The notes: generated from the letters alone by a model not told the origin. A DNA stretch of 64,000 bases from an uncultured Bacteroidota bacterium (GCA_903824665.1 CAIJXT010000008.1:26357-90356); one strand, 5' to 3'; shown: positions 34,983 to 44,434, counted from the first letter of the stretch. Translations and numbers: made by a program.

Positions 34983-35072
34983 AGAATTATAGTTTATAAA
35001 TATTATTTAATAGCAAATGAAGTAAACAGATGCAAAATTGTTTGGGGTAATAAATTATTATTTTTAATTTAA

Positions 35073-35501
35073 CTACATTGATAGTGTTTCTATCTCTTTA
35101 ATAAGTTCAATTAAATGTGTAGAGATTTTATCACTCCACTCAAAACGTTGGTGAATGTTTTTTTCGTTTCTCGGCCGGAAGTCAATGAATGAGTTGTTGG
35201 AAATATTAATGACGTGTATATTCTCCATGCTGATATTCGCACCTTTTTGCTGCATTGTTACCAAGTGTTCCACGAATGAAGCAATAGATTTGACTTTTTC
35301 ATTCTGCACTTTGATATTTGTATTCCTTCCTAATAATTGCGTTTCTCCATAACCATAAATATGAATAGAACTCCAGGAAGCAATCTCATTTCTTTGTTTT
35401 GGTTTTTCTGGTGCATTCTCAGTAACGGCAGGGACAACCTTCTTAGCTGTCACAGTTTCTTCTGCTGTTTTCTTAGGGGATACTTTTGCGGACTTTGCCA
35501 T
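35073..35501 (-). CDS. Hypothetical protein upstream of the GGG-repeat gene
   Basis: A 142-aa protein of unknown family. The first ~38 residues are Lys/Ala/Thr-rich and low-complexity (AKSAKVSPKKTAEETVTAKK). The rest is a compact alpha/beta region (WSSIHIYGYGETQLLGRN, SMENIHVINISNNSFIDFR). No signal peptide or membrane segment. It begins the minus-strand surface operon, 90 bases upstream of the GGG-repeat gene. It might be a chaperone or assembly factor for that protein, by position only. Confidence 0.65.
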   Translation of the reverse strand: MAKSAKVSPKKTAEETVTAKKVVPAVTENAPEKPKQRNEIASWSSIHIYGYGETQLLGRNTNIKVQNEKVKSIASFVEHLVTMQQKGANISMENIHVINISNNSFIDFRPRNEKNIHQRFEWSDKISTHLIELIKEIETLSM

Positions 35502-35996
35502 AAGAGAAAAAGTTTAGTTGGTTTCAATTTCAAATATATACAATTGTATTTTTCCGACAAAATAAATTTTAATGATTCTTCATGATTTTAAAAAAAAATA
35601 ATCAAAACACGTTGTAGTCATCTAAGGTAGACATTCAGTACGGCATTTTTTTCTCCTATGACCACTGTGTATATTTCTACACTGTCTTGTTCCGGCATAG
35701 TTTTATGCAACACAGCTACTACCTTTAGAGCAGTAGAGCCATTACCGCTAACGCTTGAATTATACTGCACCAACTCTCCAATTCGGGGAAGCGCAAGAAG
35801 TATTTATATAACCTCCACTTGTGTCCATAGGGTATGTCCGTTACGTCTGTCTATAAAAAAAATGTACACGTCAATCATACGAAATCACTATTTAAAGTAA
35901 GACCACAAAAGTATGCGTAATAAATATAAATGTTTGCTGAGACAAAACAAAATATCTTCGCATTGCGCATTGTTTTACTTAAATTACTTTTACTTC
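35502..35996. other. Intergenic region between the surface operon and the cys genes
   Basis: About 495 AT-rich bases between divergent operons. It should contain both promoters. The ORFs at 35337-35585 and 35658-35900 lack convincing starts or composition and are not called. No repeat or RNA structure was recognised. Confidence 0.5.
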
Positions 35997-36251
35997 ATGC
36001 AAAAAAGCTCCACTCTATTAAAAGGCAATATCGCTTTCAAGCTCCGCTTCAATACCGCCCACGGCGATACAGACCTCTATTGGAGGGTAATAGTAGATGA
36101 TACAGAGTACCTCACCCGCTCTGTACGCTGCAAAGTAGAAACATGCTCAGATGCCTCTTTCGATAAAACCGCTGGAGTAGTAAAGTACCACATAGCAGGT
36201 GTGTGCAGTGAGCTGATGATAGATGAAAATCTAAATGCGGTTTTTAAATAA
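35997..36251 (+). CDS. Small conserved-type protein before cysD
   Basis: The ATG at 35997 (MQKSSTLLKGNIAFKLRFNTAHG) gives an 84-aa product; the tracked start 28 codons upstream yields an unnatural N-terminus. It is strand-rich (IAFKLRFNTAHGDTDLYWRVIVDDTEYL), with cysteines at VRCKVETC and AGVCSE. It ends two bases before the CysD start, so they form one transcript. No function recognised. Confidence 0.68.
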   Translation: MQKSSTLLKGNIAFKLRFNTAHGDTDLYWRVIVDDTEYLTRSVRCKVETCSDASFDKTAGVVKYHIAGVCSELMIDENLNAVFK

Positions 36252-36253
36252 CA

Positions 36254-37150
36254 ATGATGGATCATTTGGAAATACTTGAAGGCGAAGCAATCCACATTCT
36301 CAGGGAAGTGGCGGGACAGTTCCGCAATCCAGCACTAATGTTCTCTGGTGGTAAAGATTCAACGGTATTAATTCACCTTATGGTAAAGGCATTTTATCCC
36401 TCACCGCCGCCGTTCCCGGTGCTGCACATTGATACAGGGCATAATTTCCCGGAAGCATTAACTTTCAGGGATGACCTCGCAAGACAATATGGTCTGAAAC
36501 TGATTGTGAAAGAAGTAGAGCATACAATTAGTAAGAGAGGATTGCAGGATGCAACCGGTAAATTTCCAAGCCGCAATGCGTTACAATCTCATACGCTCAT
36601 GGACGCGATAAAAGAATTGGGTCTCGATGCGTGTATTGGCGGTGGCAGGCGGGATGAAGAAAAAGCACGGGCAAAGGAGCGGAATTTTTCTGTCAGGGAT
36701 GCGAGCGGGGCTTGGAAACCATACAATCAGCGACCTGAACTATGGGACATCTATAACGGCAGAATACAGCAAGGAGGAAATGTGCGGGTATTCCCAATTA
36801 GCAACTGGAGTGAATTGGATGTATGGCGATATATTCAGCGAGAAAAAATAGGCTTACCATCTCTGTACTTTTCACATGAACGTGAGTGCATTCGTCACAA
36901 CGGCAGGCTGGTGGCTGTGTCTGAGTACATACTAATAGACGGTAGTGATGTTCTGGAAACCAAAAATGTAAGGTATCGCACCGTTGGCGACATGACCTGT
37001 ACTGCCGCGGTGGAGAGCAATGCTTTTACTGTGGAAGAAGTGATAGCAGAAATTGAGAATACAAACATTAGTGAACGTGGACAGACACGCATGGACGATC
37101 AGCTATCAGAGGCTGCGATGGAAGATCGTAAACTGAAAGGGTATTTCTAA
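36254..37150 (+). CDS. cysD: Sulfate adenylyltransferase subunit 2
   Basis: A 298-aa ATP-sulfurylase small subunit of the PP-loop superfamily. The PP-loop SGGKDST is at residues ~31-37, followed by the substrate segment FPVLHIDTGHNFPEAL, and the family-typical GGRRDEEKARAKER and FPISNWSELDVWRYI. With CysN it adenylates sulfate to APS. It is 44 bases upstream of cysN. The usual assimilatory reductases (CysH, CysI/J) are not nearby, so the pathway here probably stops at PAPS for sulfation of a biopolymer. Confidence 0.95.
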   Translation: MMDHLEILEGEAIHILREVAGQFRNPALMFSGGKDSTVLIHLMVKAFYPSPPPFPVLHIDTGHNFPEALTFRDDLARQYGLKLIVKEVEHTISKRGLQDATGKFPSRNALQSHTLMDAIKELGLDACIGGGRRDEEKARAKERNFSVRDASGAWKPYNQRPELWDIYNGRIQQGGNVRVFPISNWSELDVWRYIQREKIGLPSLYFSHERECIRHNGRLVAVSEYILIDGSDVLETKNVRYRTVGDMTCTAAVESNAFTVEEVIAEIENTNISERGQTRMDDQLSEAAMEDRKLKGYF

Positions 37151-37194
37151 AAACATATCTAAAACGATTTCTAATAACTACTATTGACAGTGAA

Positions 37195-38400
37195 ATGGAT
37201 ATACTAAGATTTATCACTGCAGGAAACGTTGATGATGGTAAAAGCACACTCATTGGCAGGCTGCTGTACGATACCGGCAATATCAAGACAGATGTACTCC
37301 AAACAATAACAGGTGAGGATACCATAAATCTGGCACACATCACCGATGGCTTGCGGGCAGAAAGGCAACAAGGCATCACAATTGATGTTGCATACAAGTA
37401 TTTTACAACGGCTGATCGTAAATTCATTATTTCAGATGCACCAGGACATTTTCAATATACAAAAAACCTCGTAACAGGTGCGTCTGGTGCTGATGTTATG
37501 ATATTGCTTGTAGACGCTGTCACTGGTATTACAGCACAAACCAAAAGGCATGCACTGGTAGCATCTTTTCTACGGAAAAAGCAGATTGTAGTTGCCATAA
37601 ACAAGATCGATGCAGTTGGGTACTCTCAAGCTATTTATACTTCCGTTTGCGATACGTTCAGCAATATTGCCGCCCATTTGAGTTTACCCGGCATTACCTA
37701 CATCCCAATTAGTGCTTTATTGGGTGACAACGTAATAAATCTATCCACCAATACCCCATGGTACAGGGGGGCTTCATTGTTACAATATCTGGAATTATGC
37801 CCTCCAGATCAACCAATAAACAATATCTTCCGTTTCATAGTACAATATGTCACAAAAGGCAATGGCATACAGTATTGTGCAGGCAAGGTGGTGGCAGGCT
37901 TTGTTTGCGCTGGAGACACGGTTGTAATATATCCTGATGGTTGCACAGCTGTAGTCAGAATGATAATGAATGGCTTTCAAGATACCGACATTGCGCATGC
38001 TGGTCAGAGCGTTTGCCTTTACATTGAGTGCACTCAAGCTATATCACGGGGAAGTACAATATCAGAAAGTAATATTATACCCCAGGTCAACAATACGATG
38101 GACGTAAATGTTTGCTGGCTCGATGAAGAACCATTGGTACCCGGCAAAGAATACTACCTTCAAATGAACAGCTGCAATACCATTTGCTGTATCAATGAAA
38201 TAATTTCAAAAACATCGGTGGACACTCTGGAAAATTTGCCGGGAGGCGTAACGTTGGAAATGAATGAATTTGCAAGAATAAAAATTAAGACGAAAGATTC
38301 TTTAGCATTCGATTCGTTCCAGCATATTCCACCTACTGGCAGAGGAATAATTATTGATATGGAAACTTACTATACCAGTGGTGCTTTTGTGATATTGTGA
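37195..38400 (+). CDS. cysN: Sulfate adenylyltransferase subunit 1 (GTPase)
   Basis: A 401-aa EF-Tu-like GTPase subunit of ATP sulfurylase. The motifs are G1 GNVDDGKST, G2/switch region RQQGITIDVAYKYF, G3 DAPGH, G4 NKID, and the CysN-typical WYRGASLLQYLE; two beta-barrel domains follow. No CysC (APS kinase) domain is fused at the C-terminus, and the kinase is encoded separately on the opposite strand. The last 31 bases overlap the convergent cysC gene. It is slightly shorter than many CysN proteins. Confidence 0.94.
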   Translation: MDILRFITAGNVDDGKSTLIGRLLYDTGNIKTDVLQTITGEDTINLAHITDGLRAERQQGITIDVAYKYFTTADRKFIISDAPGHFQYTKNLVTGASGADVMILLVDAVTGITAQTKRHALVASFLRKKQIVVAINKIDAVGYSQAIYTSVCDTFSNIAAHLSLPGITYIPISALLGDNVINLSTNTPWYRGASLLQYLELCPPDQPINNIFRFIVQYVTKGNGIQYCAGKVVAGFVCAGDTVVIYPDGCTAVVRMIMNGFQDTDIAHAGQSVCLYIECTQAISRGSTISESNIIPQVNNTMDVNVCWLDEEPLVPGKEYYLQMNSCNTICCINEIISKTSVDTLENLPGGVTLEMNEFARIKIKTKDSLAFDSFQHIPPTGRGIIIDMETYYTSGAFVIL

Positions 38401-38909
38401 AGAACGAATTCGACAAGCTTCTTTGCGGATGCATCTACCGGCTCCAAACCTGTTTGAATGTGTAGATCCGCATTTATAGGCGCTTCATAGGGATCATTTA
38501 CTCCAGTCAAATTGTTGATTTTTTCTGGGTGTCCTTGCGGCAAAAGTGCTTTCTTATAAAGTCCTTTAGTATCTCTTTCTATCAGCACAGGCAGATCGCA
38601 ATCCACAAATACCGTTTTTACATTGGGGTAGATTTCGCCGATTTCCTTTCTTATTTCTTCATAGGGGTTTATCGCGCAAATAATCGTAATAATACCACAT
38701 TGCGAGAGCTTATATGCCACAAACGCCAACCGCCTGATATTCTGGTTTCTGTCTTGCCTGGAGAAACCCAGATCAGAGCAAAGCACTTTCCGGTACTCAT
38801 CTCCATCTATAACTTCGACCAATATATTGTGCTTCAACAAAGCTTGCTTTGCTATTTGTGCAAGAGTTGTTTTCCCACTACCAGACATGCCAGTGAATTG
38901 AATTATCAT
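38370..38909 (-). CDS. cysC: Adenylylsulfate (APS) kinase
   Basis: A 179-aa APS kinase. The P-loop is GMSGSGKTTLA at residues 6-16, followed by VIDGDEYRKVLCSDLGFSRQDRNQNIRRL, which holds the APS-binding Asp/Arg signature, and the lid KGLYKKALLP with GVNDPYEAP. It phosphorylates APS to PAPS, the donor for the sulfotransferase at 27191-28012. It is convergent with cysN and overlaps it by 31 bases, so it is expressed from its own promoter. Confidence 0.95.
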   Translation of the reverse strand: MIIQFTGMSGSGKTTLAQIAKQALLKHNILVEVIDGDEYRKVLCSDLGFSRQDRNQNIRRLAFVAYKLSQCGIITIICAINPYEEIRKEIGEIYPNVKTVFVDCDLPVLIERDTKGLYKKALLPQGHPEKINNLTGVNDPYEAPINADLHIQTGLEPVDASAKKLVEFVLHNITKAPLV

Positions 38910-39474
38910 AAGTGATAGCTATTCCTTGCAAATTAGAAAAATAAACGCAAAATGCCTTATCGTGACCAGAGAAAATGGTTAGGTAAAGAAGCTGGTTGAT
39001 TTTGTAATCAGCTAACTAAAGACGATGTTATTTGGCATAAAATATATCTTAAATCACTTAACCGATTCGAAGTATTGTCTGCTTGGGGTGCAAAGCATGA
39101 AGAGAGGTAAATCAAATAAATGCTGTTTATTTTTTGTTCCACGATGTGTAAACTTGAATGCATCCTACATTTCGTTCGTCCAAAAACTTCTGCCTCGGCT
39201 AACATTCATGTTTCACCTACATTCCTTCCAAAGACATAGCGCTATTGGTTTGAAATTTCGTCCACCAAACAGTTCCGCTGTTAATGGAAGCACTCTAGAT
39301 ATCGTTAAAGATCATTGGCTGGTAAAATCGCAAATATCAAAAATGACGTCGTCAATTACTCCGAAAGAGTTTTGAAGTAGAAAACAAATTCAATCAAAAG
39401 AAATTAAATATTGATGTTTTTTGTTTGACTCCAGTTTATAGTTCTCCAATAATTTTATTGACTATTTTTGCTGT
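38910..39474. other. Intergenic region without recognised gene
   Basis: About 565 bases. The ORFs at 39008-39205 (minus) and 39025-39375 (plus) overlap each other and lack credible starts or domains. Nothing else was recognised beyond AT-rich promoter-like sequence before 39475. Confidence 0.5.
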
Positions 39475-40398
39475 ATGAACTCATTAAAGGAAATCAAAAA
39501 AACTATTAAACAGGCATTGAGCTTACATACATTTGTAGCCTCGGAAATAAAAATACCTTCTGACACACCCGGTCAGGCCGATCGATCTGGTACACATTTT
39601 ACCGATGTTAACCACATGAGAGATATTGTATATTTACTGGATAACATTGGGCTGTTCAAATCACAAATTAAAGCTTTACGTGGAACATCCATTTTTAAGT
39701 ATCAAGAAAACAAGCTCAATATACTAAAAAATGAAGCTGCAATTATTAGCAATAATTTCAAATACATCATGGATAATGCTATCGAATTAGCTATTATTCT
39801 AGACGAAATAGTGCCAGATGAGAACCCAAATTCGATAAATATAAAACTCCCTTCCAATGTTACGACCCTCGACGATTTAAGTCAAGTTTCGAGAGAATTG
39901 CATTTAGCAATCTCACAGGTCATTTTTAATGAAGAAATTAATGGAGAAGAGAAAATTACAGGAGTTGAAAATGGTTCAATTTGGGTTAACATTTTTCTTA
40001 GAACATCAGCTGCTGCAACCTTAATTGCATCTATTTCGTGGTCGGCAATAGTTTTGCTCAAAAAAAAGAGGGAGTTAGACTTATTCAGCAAGCAAGTACA
40101 GGCTTATGGCCTGCAAGTAGCAAATAATGAAAGTCTACTTGAAATGAATAAGAAACAAATTGACATTGTTGTTGAAGCAGAAGCAGAGTACATCCTTTCC
40201 GAACATTTTAAAAATAGTCCAGAGGATAATATCGAGAGAATAAAGAACTCTATAAGAATAGTTTCGAAAATGATTGATAATGGAGCAGAAATACACCCTT
40301 CAATAACTTCTCCCGAACCGGTATCAAATCTCTTCCCTTCTATGAAGAACCTCCTTGCTGTCGAAAGTAAAATAAAAAAAATTGGAGAAAGCAACTAG
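39475..40398 (+). CDS. Hypothetical protein with one membrane segment
   Basis: A 307-aa orphan of no recognised family. Residues 1-165 are soluble and helical with a possible beta segment (INIKLPSNVTTLDDLSQVS). A single strongly hydrophobic stretch at about residues 183-205 (AAATLIASISWSAIVLL) follows. The C-terminal ~95 residues form a charged helical region (KKRELDLFSKQVQAYGLQV). No catalytic motif is seen. AT-rich composition and isolation from other genes suggest an accessory or horizontally acquired gene. Confidence 0.7.
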   Translation: MNSLKEIKKTIKQALSLHTFVASEIKIPSDTPGQADRSGTHFTDVNHMRDIVYLLDNIGLFKSQIKALRGTSIFKYQENKLNILKNEAAIISNNFKYIMDNAIELAIILDEIVPDENPNSINIKLPSNVTTLDDLSQVSRELHLAISQVIFNEEINGEEKITGVENGSIWVNIFLRTSAAATLIASISWSAIVLLKKKRELDLFSKQVQAYGLQVANNESLLEMNKKQIDIVVEAEAEYILSEHFKNSPEDNIERIKNSIRIVSKMIDNGAEIHPSITSPEPVSNLFPSMKNLLAVESKIKKIGESN

Positions 40399-40843
40399 TG
40401 TAAAGATGACAAATAGCCATTTAATGGTAGACTGTACACATTTTAACAGCTCACAAGTTGAGAATATAGGAAGGGCCGGAGGAACGAATGTACCTGTATT
40501 AGTGTGATTAGCTTTTACGGTTTTTAATTTTCGGCGCCTTTTTAGTCGCCAAAGTGTTTTTCTGAGCGTCTTTTAGAGACAAACCATAAGGTAGTTTAGC
40601 TATCTCGTCATTCTTAGTTTTTTGCTTCTTTGCCATGATTTGATCGAGTCGAAAGATCGGCGCCAAAACACCTTTCTTTTTGTCATTTATTTGGCTCTTT
40701 ATTAGAATGTATCTACAGGCATACATTGAATACACACTTGCTTGTATCATGTAGGGTGCGCTTAACTTTTTTACGCTAATTAATGCGTTAGCTTCCCAAA
40801 GAAATATGTGTTAACCCTTTCATCGAATCATACAAAGGCTTAC
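40399..40843. other. Region with one doubtful small ORF and a terminator
   Basis: About 445 bases between the 307-aa orphan and the 155-aa orphan. It contains the doubtful minus-strand ORF listed at 40508-40636 and the start of a perfect 12-bp hairpin at 40832-40863. No other gene or repeat is evident. Confidence 0.45.
40508..40636 (-). CDS. Doubtful small basic protein
   Basis: A 42-aa ORF from the internal ATG at 40636 (MAKKQKTKNDEIAKLPYGLS), very rich in Lys, ending APKIKNRKS. The composition is protein-like and a purine-rich stretch precedes the start, but length and lack of homology leave it uncertain. Confidence 0.3.
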   Translation of the reverse strand: MAKKQKTKNDEIAKLPYGLSLKDAQKNTLATKKAPKIKNRKS

Positions 40844-40863
40844 TTATACGCGTAAGCCTTTGT
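40832..40863 (-). terminator. Perfect 12-bp hairpin at the end of 40844-41311
   Basis: ACAAAGGCTTAC and GTAAGCCTTTGT flank an eight-base loop. It overlaps the stop codon region of the minus-strand gene and serves as its likely terminator. Confidence 0.65.
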
Positions 40864-41311
40864 TTCGTAAATCCGTCATAAATGCATTATCTGAATTAGA
40901 AATGTTTTGCCAAATTCTGTTCTGAATATATATACCAAATTTTTCCATAATTATAGTGGGTACATTAAAAGCAGGATTCGTTGATTCTTGAGAATATATA
41001 AATTGAGTATATCCTGTTACAAAATTGACGACATCCAATTTTTCCAAGTGATTAAGTTTAAGGTTTGGATAAGAATCATCGTTTTGTACTATCTCATAAG
41101 TCTTTATATACAAAACACCTACCGTAGCTTTTATTTCTGCTGCCATTAAATACCTATGCGAGCCAAACCTTATTTCAACACGTTGTTCCTTCTTATCTAT
41201 TATTTGTACAAGAGGGGTACCAAAAGCAGGCTGAGGGATAATTTGTTCAAGTGATTTGAATGCCAATTCAAAATTTTTCAGTAACTCAGAATATATTTCT
41301 TGTGGTGTCAT
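40844..41311 (-). CDS. Hypothetical protein
   Basis: The ATG at 41311 (MTPQEIYSELLKNFELAFKSL) gives 155 aa and is preferred to the tracked start, whose first 19 residues are low-complexity. It is an alpha/beta protein (QRVEIRFGSHRYLMAAEI, VGVLYIKTYEIVQ, DVVNFVTGYTQFIY) without membrane segment or catalytic motif. No family is recognised. AT-rich, like the neighbouring orphan. Confidence 0.65.
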   Translation of the reverse strand: MTPQEIYSELLKNFELAFKSLEQIIPQPAFGTPLVQIIDKKEQRVEIRFGSHRYLMAAEIKATVGVLYIKTYEIVQNDDSYPNLKLNHLEKLDVVNFVTGYTQFIYSQESTNPAFNVPTIIMEKFGIYIQNRIWQNISNSDNAFMTDLRNKGLRV

Positions 41312-41892
41312 GTTGTTATATTTTTGGGATTTTATCCAAAAATATACCGTTTTTAATAATCGAAACATATCGTTTTTGCAGAAAACTGTTGAATGGAATT
41401 ACAGGATAGTAGTGACGCTCTTACCGCCAGTTTCAGCAACAGTTTTCAAAACGTCAAACCAGTAGTATTTACAAGCAACGGTCAAATGTGTACCATATTG
41501 GTTGACTATCTCGAATAATGCAATTTCAAGGTTTGGTGATTGATTGTTTGTCAAGTGCAAATTGCTTATTCGGATTAAGTCCCCAAAAGCGGTAACTAGA
41601 GTATAGATAAAAAATGTTTACAAATCTAATAGCACATTGTTTTTGATAGTTTTGTGAGTGGTTAGCATAGATACCACGTTGCCTAATTTAAATTTAGTCT
41701 TTCTAAAGTTCAATTGGAATAAACTGATGACGAAAATCGTACATTTTATAAAATAATTTTATTATTTGGTTCGAAGTTTTGTCTGGTCGGACTACGAAAA
41801 AAAGGCAATCAGAAATGGTTGCCTTTTTCGTTTTGGGTAACATAAGAGGCAAATAAAAAAGCGTCTAATGGCTTAAAGCGAATTGGATAATA
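41312..41892. other. Intergenic region carrying tRNA/terminator repeat copy 2
   Basis: About 580 bases. The 3' part holds the decayed tRNA end plus terminator repeat listed at 41768-41838. The rest is AT-rich without a recognised gene; the ORF at 41256-41465 is not credible. Confidence 0.55.
41768..41838 (+). repeat. Decayed tRNA 3' end plus terminator hairpin, copy 2
   Basis: GGTTCGA, degraded sequence, then CTACG and the hairpin AAAGGCAA / TTGCCTTT with the flanking T-tract, identical to copy 1 (1071-1142) over about 43 bases from CTACG onward, and in the same orientation. It is also placed where it can terminate the minus-strand LytTR operon. Confidence 0.75.
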
Positions 41893-42603
41893 TTACAACG
41901 TACCATTTGCCCGGTCAATAATACTCATGAATTGCTTCTTATAAGTGTCTGAGACAGGGATCAAAGTGTCCTTTATACGTATCCGGTCACGCTCTATAGA
42001 GTCTATTTTGCTTATAGACACCATATACGATCTGTGTATGCGGCATATTGCGGTAGGTGGTATTTGTTGTTCCAGTTCAGTAAAGGTCTGCAGCGTCATT
42101 ATCTTTTTATTGACAAGATGAATCTGCCTGTAGTCCCTCATTCCTTCTATGAATAGTATGTCGTCGAGCAATATCTTCTCAAGGCGGTACTCTGTTTTTA
42201 TAAATATAAACTTAACATCACTCCGAATCACTGCCTTCGGTGTGTTGTGCTGAACGCGCTCTGCAGCCTGAAAAAACCGAGCAAACGTATATGGCTTCAG
42301 GAGGTAGTCTGTAACATTCAGCTCAAACCCCTTCAGGGCATACTCCTGGTAGGCCGTGATCATGACTACCTGGGCTGTAATGTTTATAGACTCCATCAAT
42401 TCTATACCCGTCATCTCTCCGAGGTTTATGTCAAGAAATATCAGGTCTACCGCGTGCTGCTTCAGGTACATCATTGCATCGATGCTATTGTCAAATACTG
42501 CTGCCAGATTCAGGAATGGTATCCTTAGCACATACTGCCTCAGCCGCTCTGCTGCCAGCGGCTCATCTTCTACTATTATACAATTAATTATTGCTGTGCT
42601 CAA
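41893..42603 (-). CDS. LytTR-family response regulator
   Basis: A 236-aa regulator. The receiver domain (residues ~6-120) has the acidic pair VEDE, the phospho-acceptor Asp in LIFLDINLGEMTG and the conserved Lys in DYLLKPYTF. The LytTR DNA-binding domain (~130-232) has the characteristic ILFIEGMRDYRQIHL and CRIHRSYMVSISKI. It overlaps the upstream LytS-type kinase by 20 bases and is the last gene of an operon with an ABC exporter and PadR regulator. Confidence 0.94.
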   Translation of the reverse strand: MSTAIINCIIVEDEPLAAERLRQYVLRIPFLNLAAVFDNSIDAMMYLKQHAVDLIFLDINLGEMTGIELMESINITAQVVMITAYQEYALKGFELNVTDYLLKPYTFARFFQAAERVQHNTPKAVIRSDVKFIFIKTEYRLEKILLDDILFIEGMRDYRQIHLVNKKIMTLQTFTELEQQIPPTAICRIHRSYMVSISKIDSIERDRIRIKDTLIPVSDTYKKQFMSIIDRANGTL

Positions 42604-43627
42604 TTGTCAATGTTATTATATACATTTCGTTTTCATCGCTGATGCTCAAAGTATGCTTCTCGTCAAACAGTAGCTGTAATCGTCTTTTTATCAGATCATT
42701 TCCAATGCCACTATATGCTTTGTGTCGCTTTGGGTGTGTTATATACTTGTTTTTGCAAGTAAACGTTAACCTTCTCTCGGTAAAACTAAAGCTGATAAGA
42801 ATGGCATTCTCTATATGTGTGTTCTCTGCATGCTTGAAAGCATTTTCTATGAAGGGAATGAAAAGCATTGGCTCTACTGATACCTGGTCATAGTTGCCAT
42901 CAACAGTATAGATGACATAGCTGTCGTTTGATGTTCTTATCTTCTGCAGGGCTATGTACTTTTCTATGTATTGCAGTTCTCTGGCCACAGGTATCTTTTC
43001 CGTTTTTGTTTCGTAGAGCATAAAGCGCATTATATCTGATAGCATGTTGAGGTATTCTGATGCCTTAACCGGATCAAGTTCTATGAGCACATCGATATTG
43101 TTCAGTGTGTTGAAGAGAAAATGCGGGTCTATCTGCGACCTTATAAGAGCCAGCTCCGTTTCGTGGTTTTTCCTGCTTAGCTCTTCTTTCAGCTTAATAT
43201 CGCCATACCATGTAATAAAGCCCCGCATGCCCAAACCAAATAAACTATTGACTAGCGGTATTACGGACATAAACAGTGTGATCATCACAGCAAGCACTGG
43301 CCCGTCATCAAACAACAAGTTGCGCCCTACCAGATATCTGAGGCTGAAGCCCCCGATTGTCGTAGCTGCATATGCTACGGCTAATACCAGCAGCGACAAA
43401 AGCAGTATTCTTTTGCGCTGCAAAAAGCTGTTAAACAACCATGTATAAGCAGTATAAAACCCAATGAGACCCGGCACAATGGCAAACCCCACTGACAGAT
43501 GTACGAAATAAAGTGTACGCCCAACAACCATGTTAGTTTGCACAACCAACTTGTATGCAAAAAAAAGTAGCATAATGAAGCAAAACCAATAAGCGGCATG
43601 GATGACTATGACGGCAGATTTTTTCAT
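42584..43627 (-). CDS. LytS/YehU-type sensor histidine kinase
   Basis: A 347-aa kinase with four predicted membrane segments in residues 1-140. A short coiled linker is followed by the His_kinase (PF06580-type) region with the phospho-acceptor in IDPHFLFNTLNNIDVLIELD, and an ATPase domain with PFIENAFKHA and SGIGNDLIKRRL. No periplasmic sensor domain is present, so it probably senses membrane state or works with the adjacent transporter. It overlaps its response regulator and lies 24 bases after the ABC permease. Confidence 0.92.
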   Translation of the reverse strand: MKKSAVIVIHAAYWFCFIMLLFFAYKLVVQTNMVVGRTLYFVHLSVGFAIVPGLIGFYTAYTWLFNSFLQRKRILLLSLLVLAVAYAATTIGGFSLRYLVGRNLLFDDGPVLAVMITLFMSVIPLVNSLFGLGMRGFITWYGDIKLKEELSRKNHETELALIRSQIDPHFLFNTLNNIDVLIELDPVKASEYLNMLSDIMRFMLYETKTEKIPVARELQYIEKYIALQKIRTSNDSYVIYTVDGNYDQVSVEPMLFIPFIENAFKHAENTHIENAILISFSFTERRLTFTCKNKYITHPKRHKAYSGIGNDLIKRRLQLLFDEKHTLSISDENEMYIITLTIEHSNN

Positions 43628-43651
43628 TTGTACGATTTTCTGCGGTGAGAC

Positions 43652-44434
43652 CTAGCTTTTCTCTTCCTTGTTTATATACAGCAAATAACTCACCAGCGTT
43701 ATAAGTGCAAAGTAAGCAATTGCACACCAGTGTCTGCTTACATTCTGGCCTACAATGTTGCGGTTTTCTCTAAAGCCAAGAGGCAGGTATATGTAAGGCA
43801 CGACATATCCATACTTCCAATTTAGCGCAAGTAAGGATATCACCAGGAGGGCAAAACCGCATCCAATAGCCACAAGAAAGTTTTTGAACCTTAAGCCCAA
43901 TAGGTATTGCAGCGCAATGATGGGGGTGCAATCTACAAAAAAGTACATAGCAGCCCTGGTATAGTCCTTAAGCGGAAAAGGTGCTGAAGGAAATGGAACG
44001 TCCTTCACCAATAATGACGGTATAATTGCCGATACATATATGCCAACATGAAAAAGCAGGAATAGCTGCATCGTCATCAGGAAGATAACAACGTACTTTG
44101 ACAGAAATATAACCTGGAAGGTTTGCGGCGTTGTATGGAGCTGTTTCCAGGTGTTGTTTTTATATTCCATATTAGTAATGAGGCTTACAAAGAGTATAAT
44201 TGACATGGGCATGAGAAACATGCCCATGGCTGCCCAGTTGCGGTAGTGCATCATCTTCCACAACGGCTTTAGCAAGTTCTCTTTCCGTGTTTCATCAAGT
44301 TGGGTCATCCTTATCCCCAGCGTTAGCAAAGGCATAAAGAATGCACCTGCTAATATCAGCCATGTAGCTGCTGTGTGCTTTTTTTTCAGCCATTCGCTTT
44401 GTATCCCGTTCAATAGTGCGGTGCTCATGTTCAT
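43652..44434 (-). CDS. ABC-2-type transporter permease
   Basis: A 260-aa membrane protein with about six hydrophobic segments (ATWLILAGAFFMPLLTLGI, MGMFLMPMSIILFVSLI, YVVIFLMTMQLFLLFHVGIYV, then three more). The size and layout match ABC-2 permeases of antibiotic or peptide exporters. Its start overlaps the stop of the ATPase gene by one base. With the ATPase and the two-component genes downstream it forms a BceAB/BcrAB-like sensing-export module. Confidence 0.85.
   Translation of the reverse strand: MNMSTALLNGIQSEWLKKKHTAATWLILAGAFFMPLLTLGIRMTQLDETRKENLLKPLWKMMHYRNWAAMGMFLMPMSIILFVSLITNMEYKNNTWKQLHTTPQTFQVIFLSKYVVIFLMTMQLFLLFHVGIYVSAIIPSLLVKDVPFPSAPFPLKDYTRAAMYFFVDCTPIIALQYLLGLRFKNFLVAIGCGFALLVISLLALNWKYGYVVPYIYLPLGFRENRNIVGQNVSRHWCAIAYFALITLVSYLLYINKEEKS

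Noticed and set aside
35658-35900. 80-aa plus-strand ORF between the divergent operons
   Set aside because: It has no domain, poor start context and lies where promoters are expected.
39025-39375. 116-aa plus-strand ORF
   Set aside because: It overlaps another ORF on the other strand, has an unusual composition and no start signal; likely chance.
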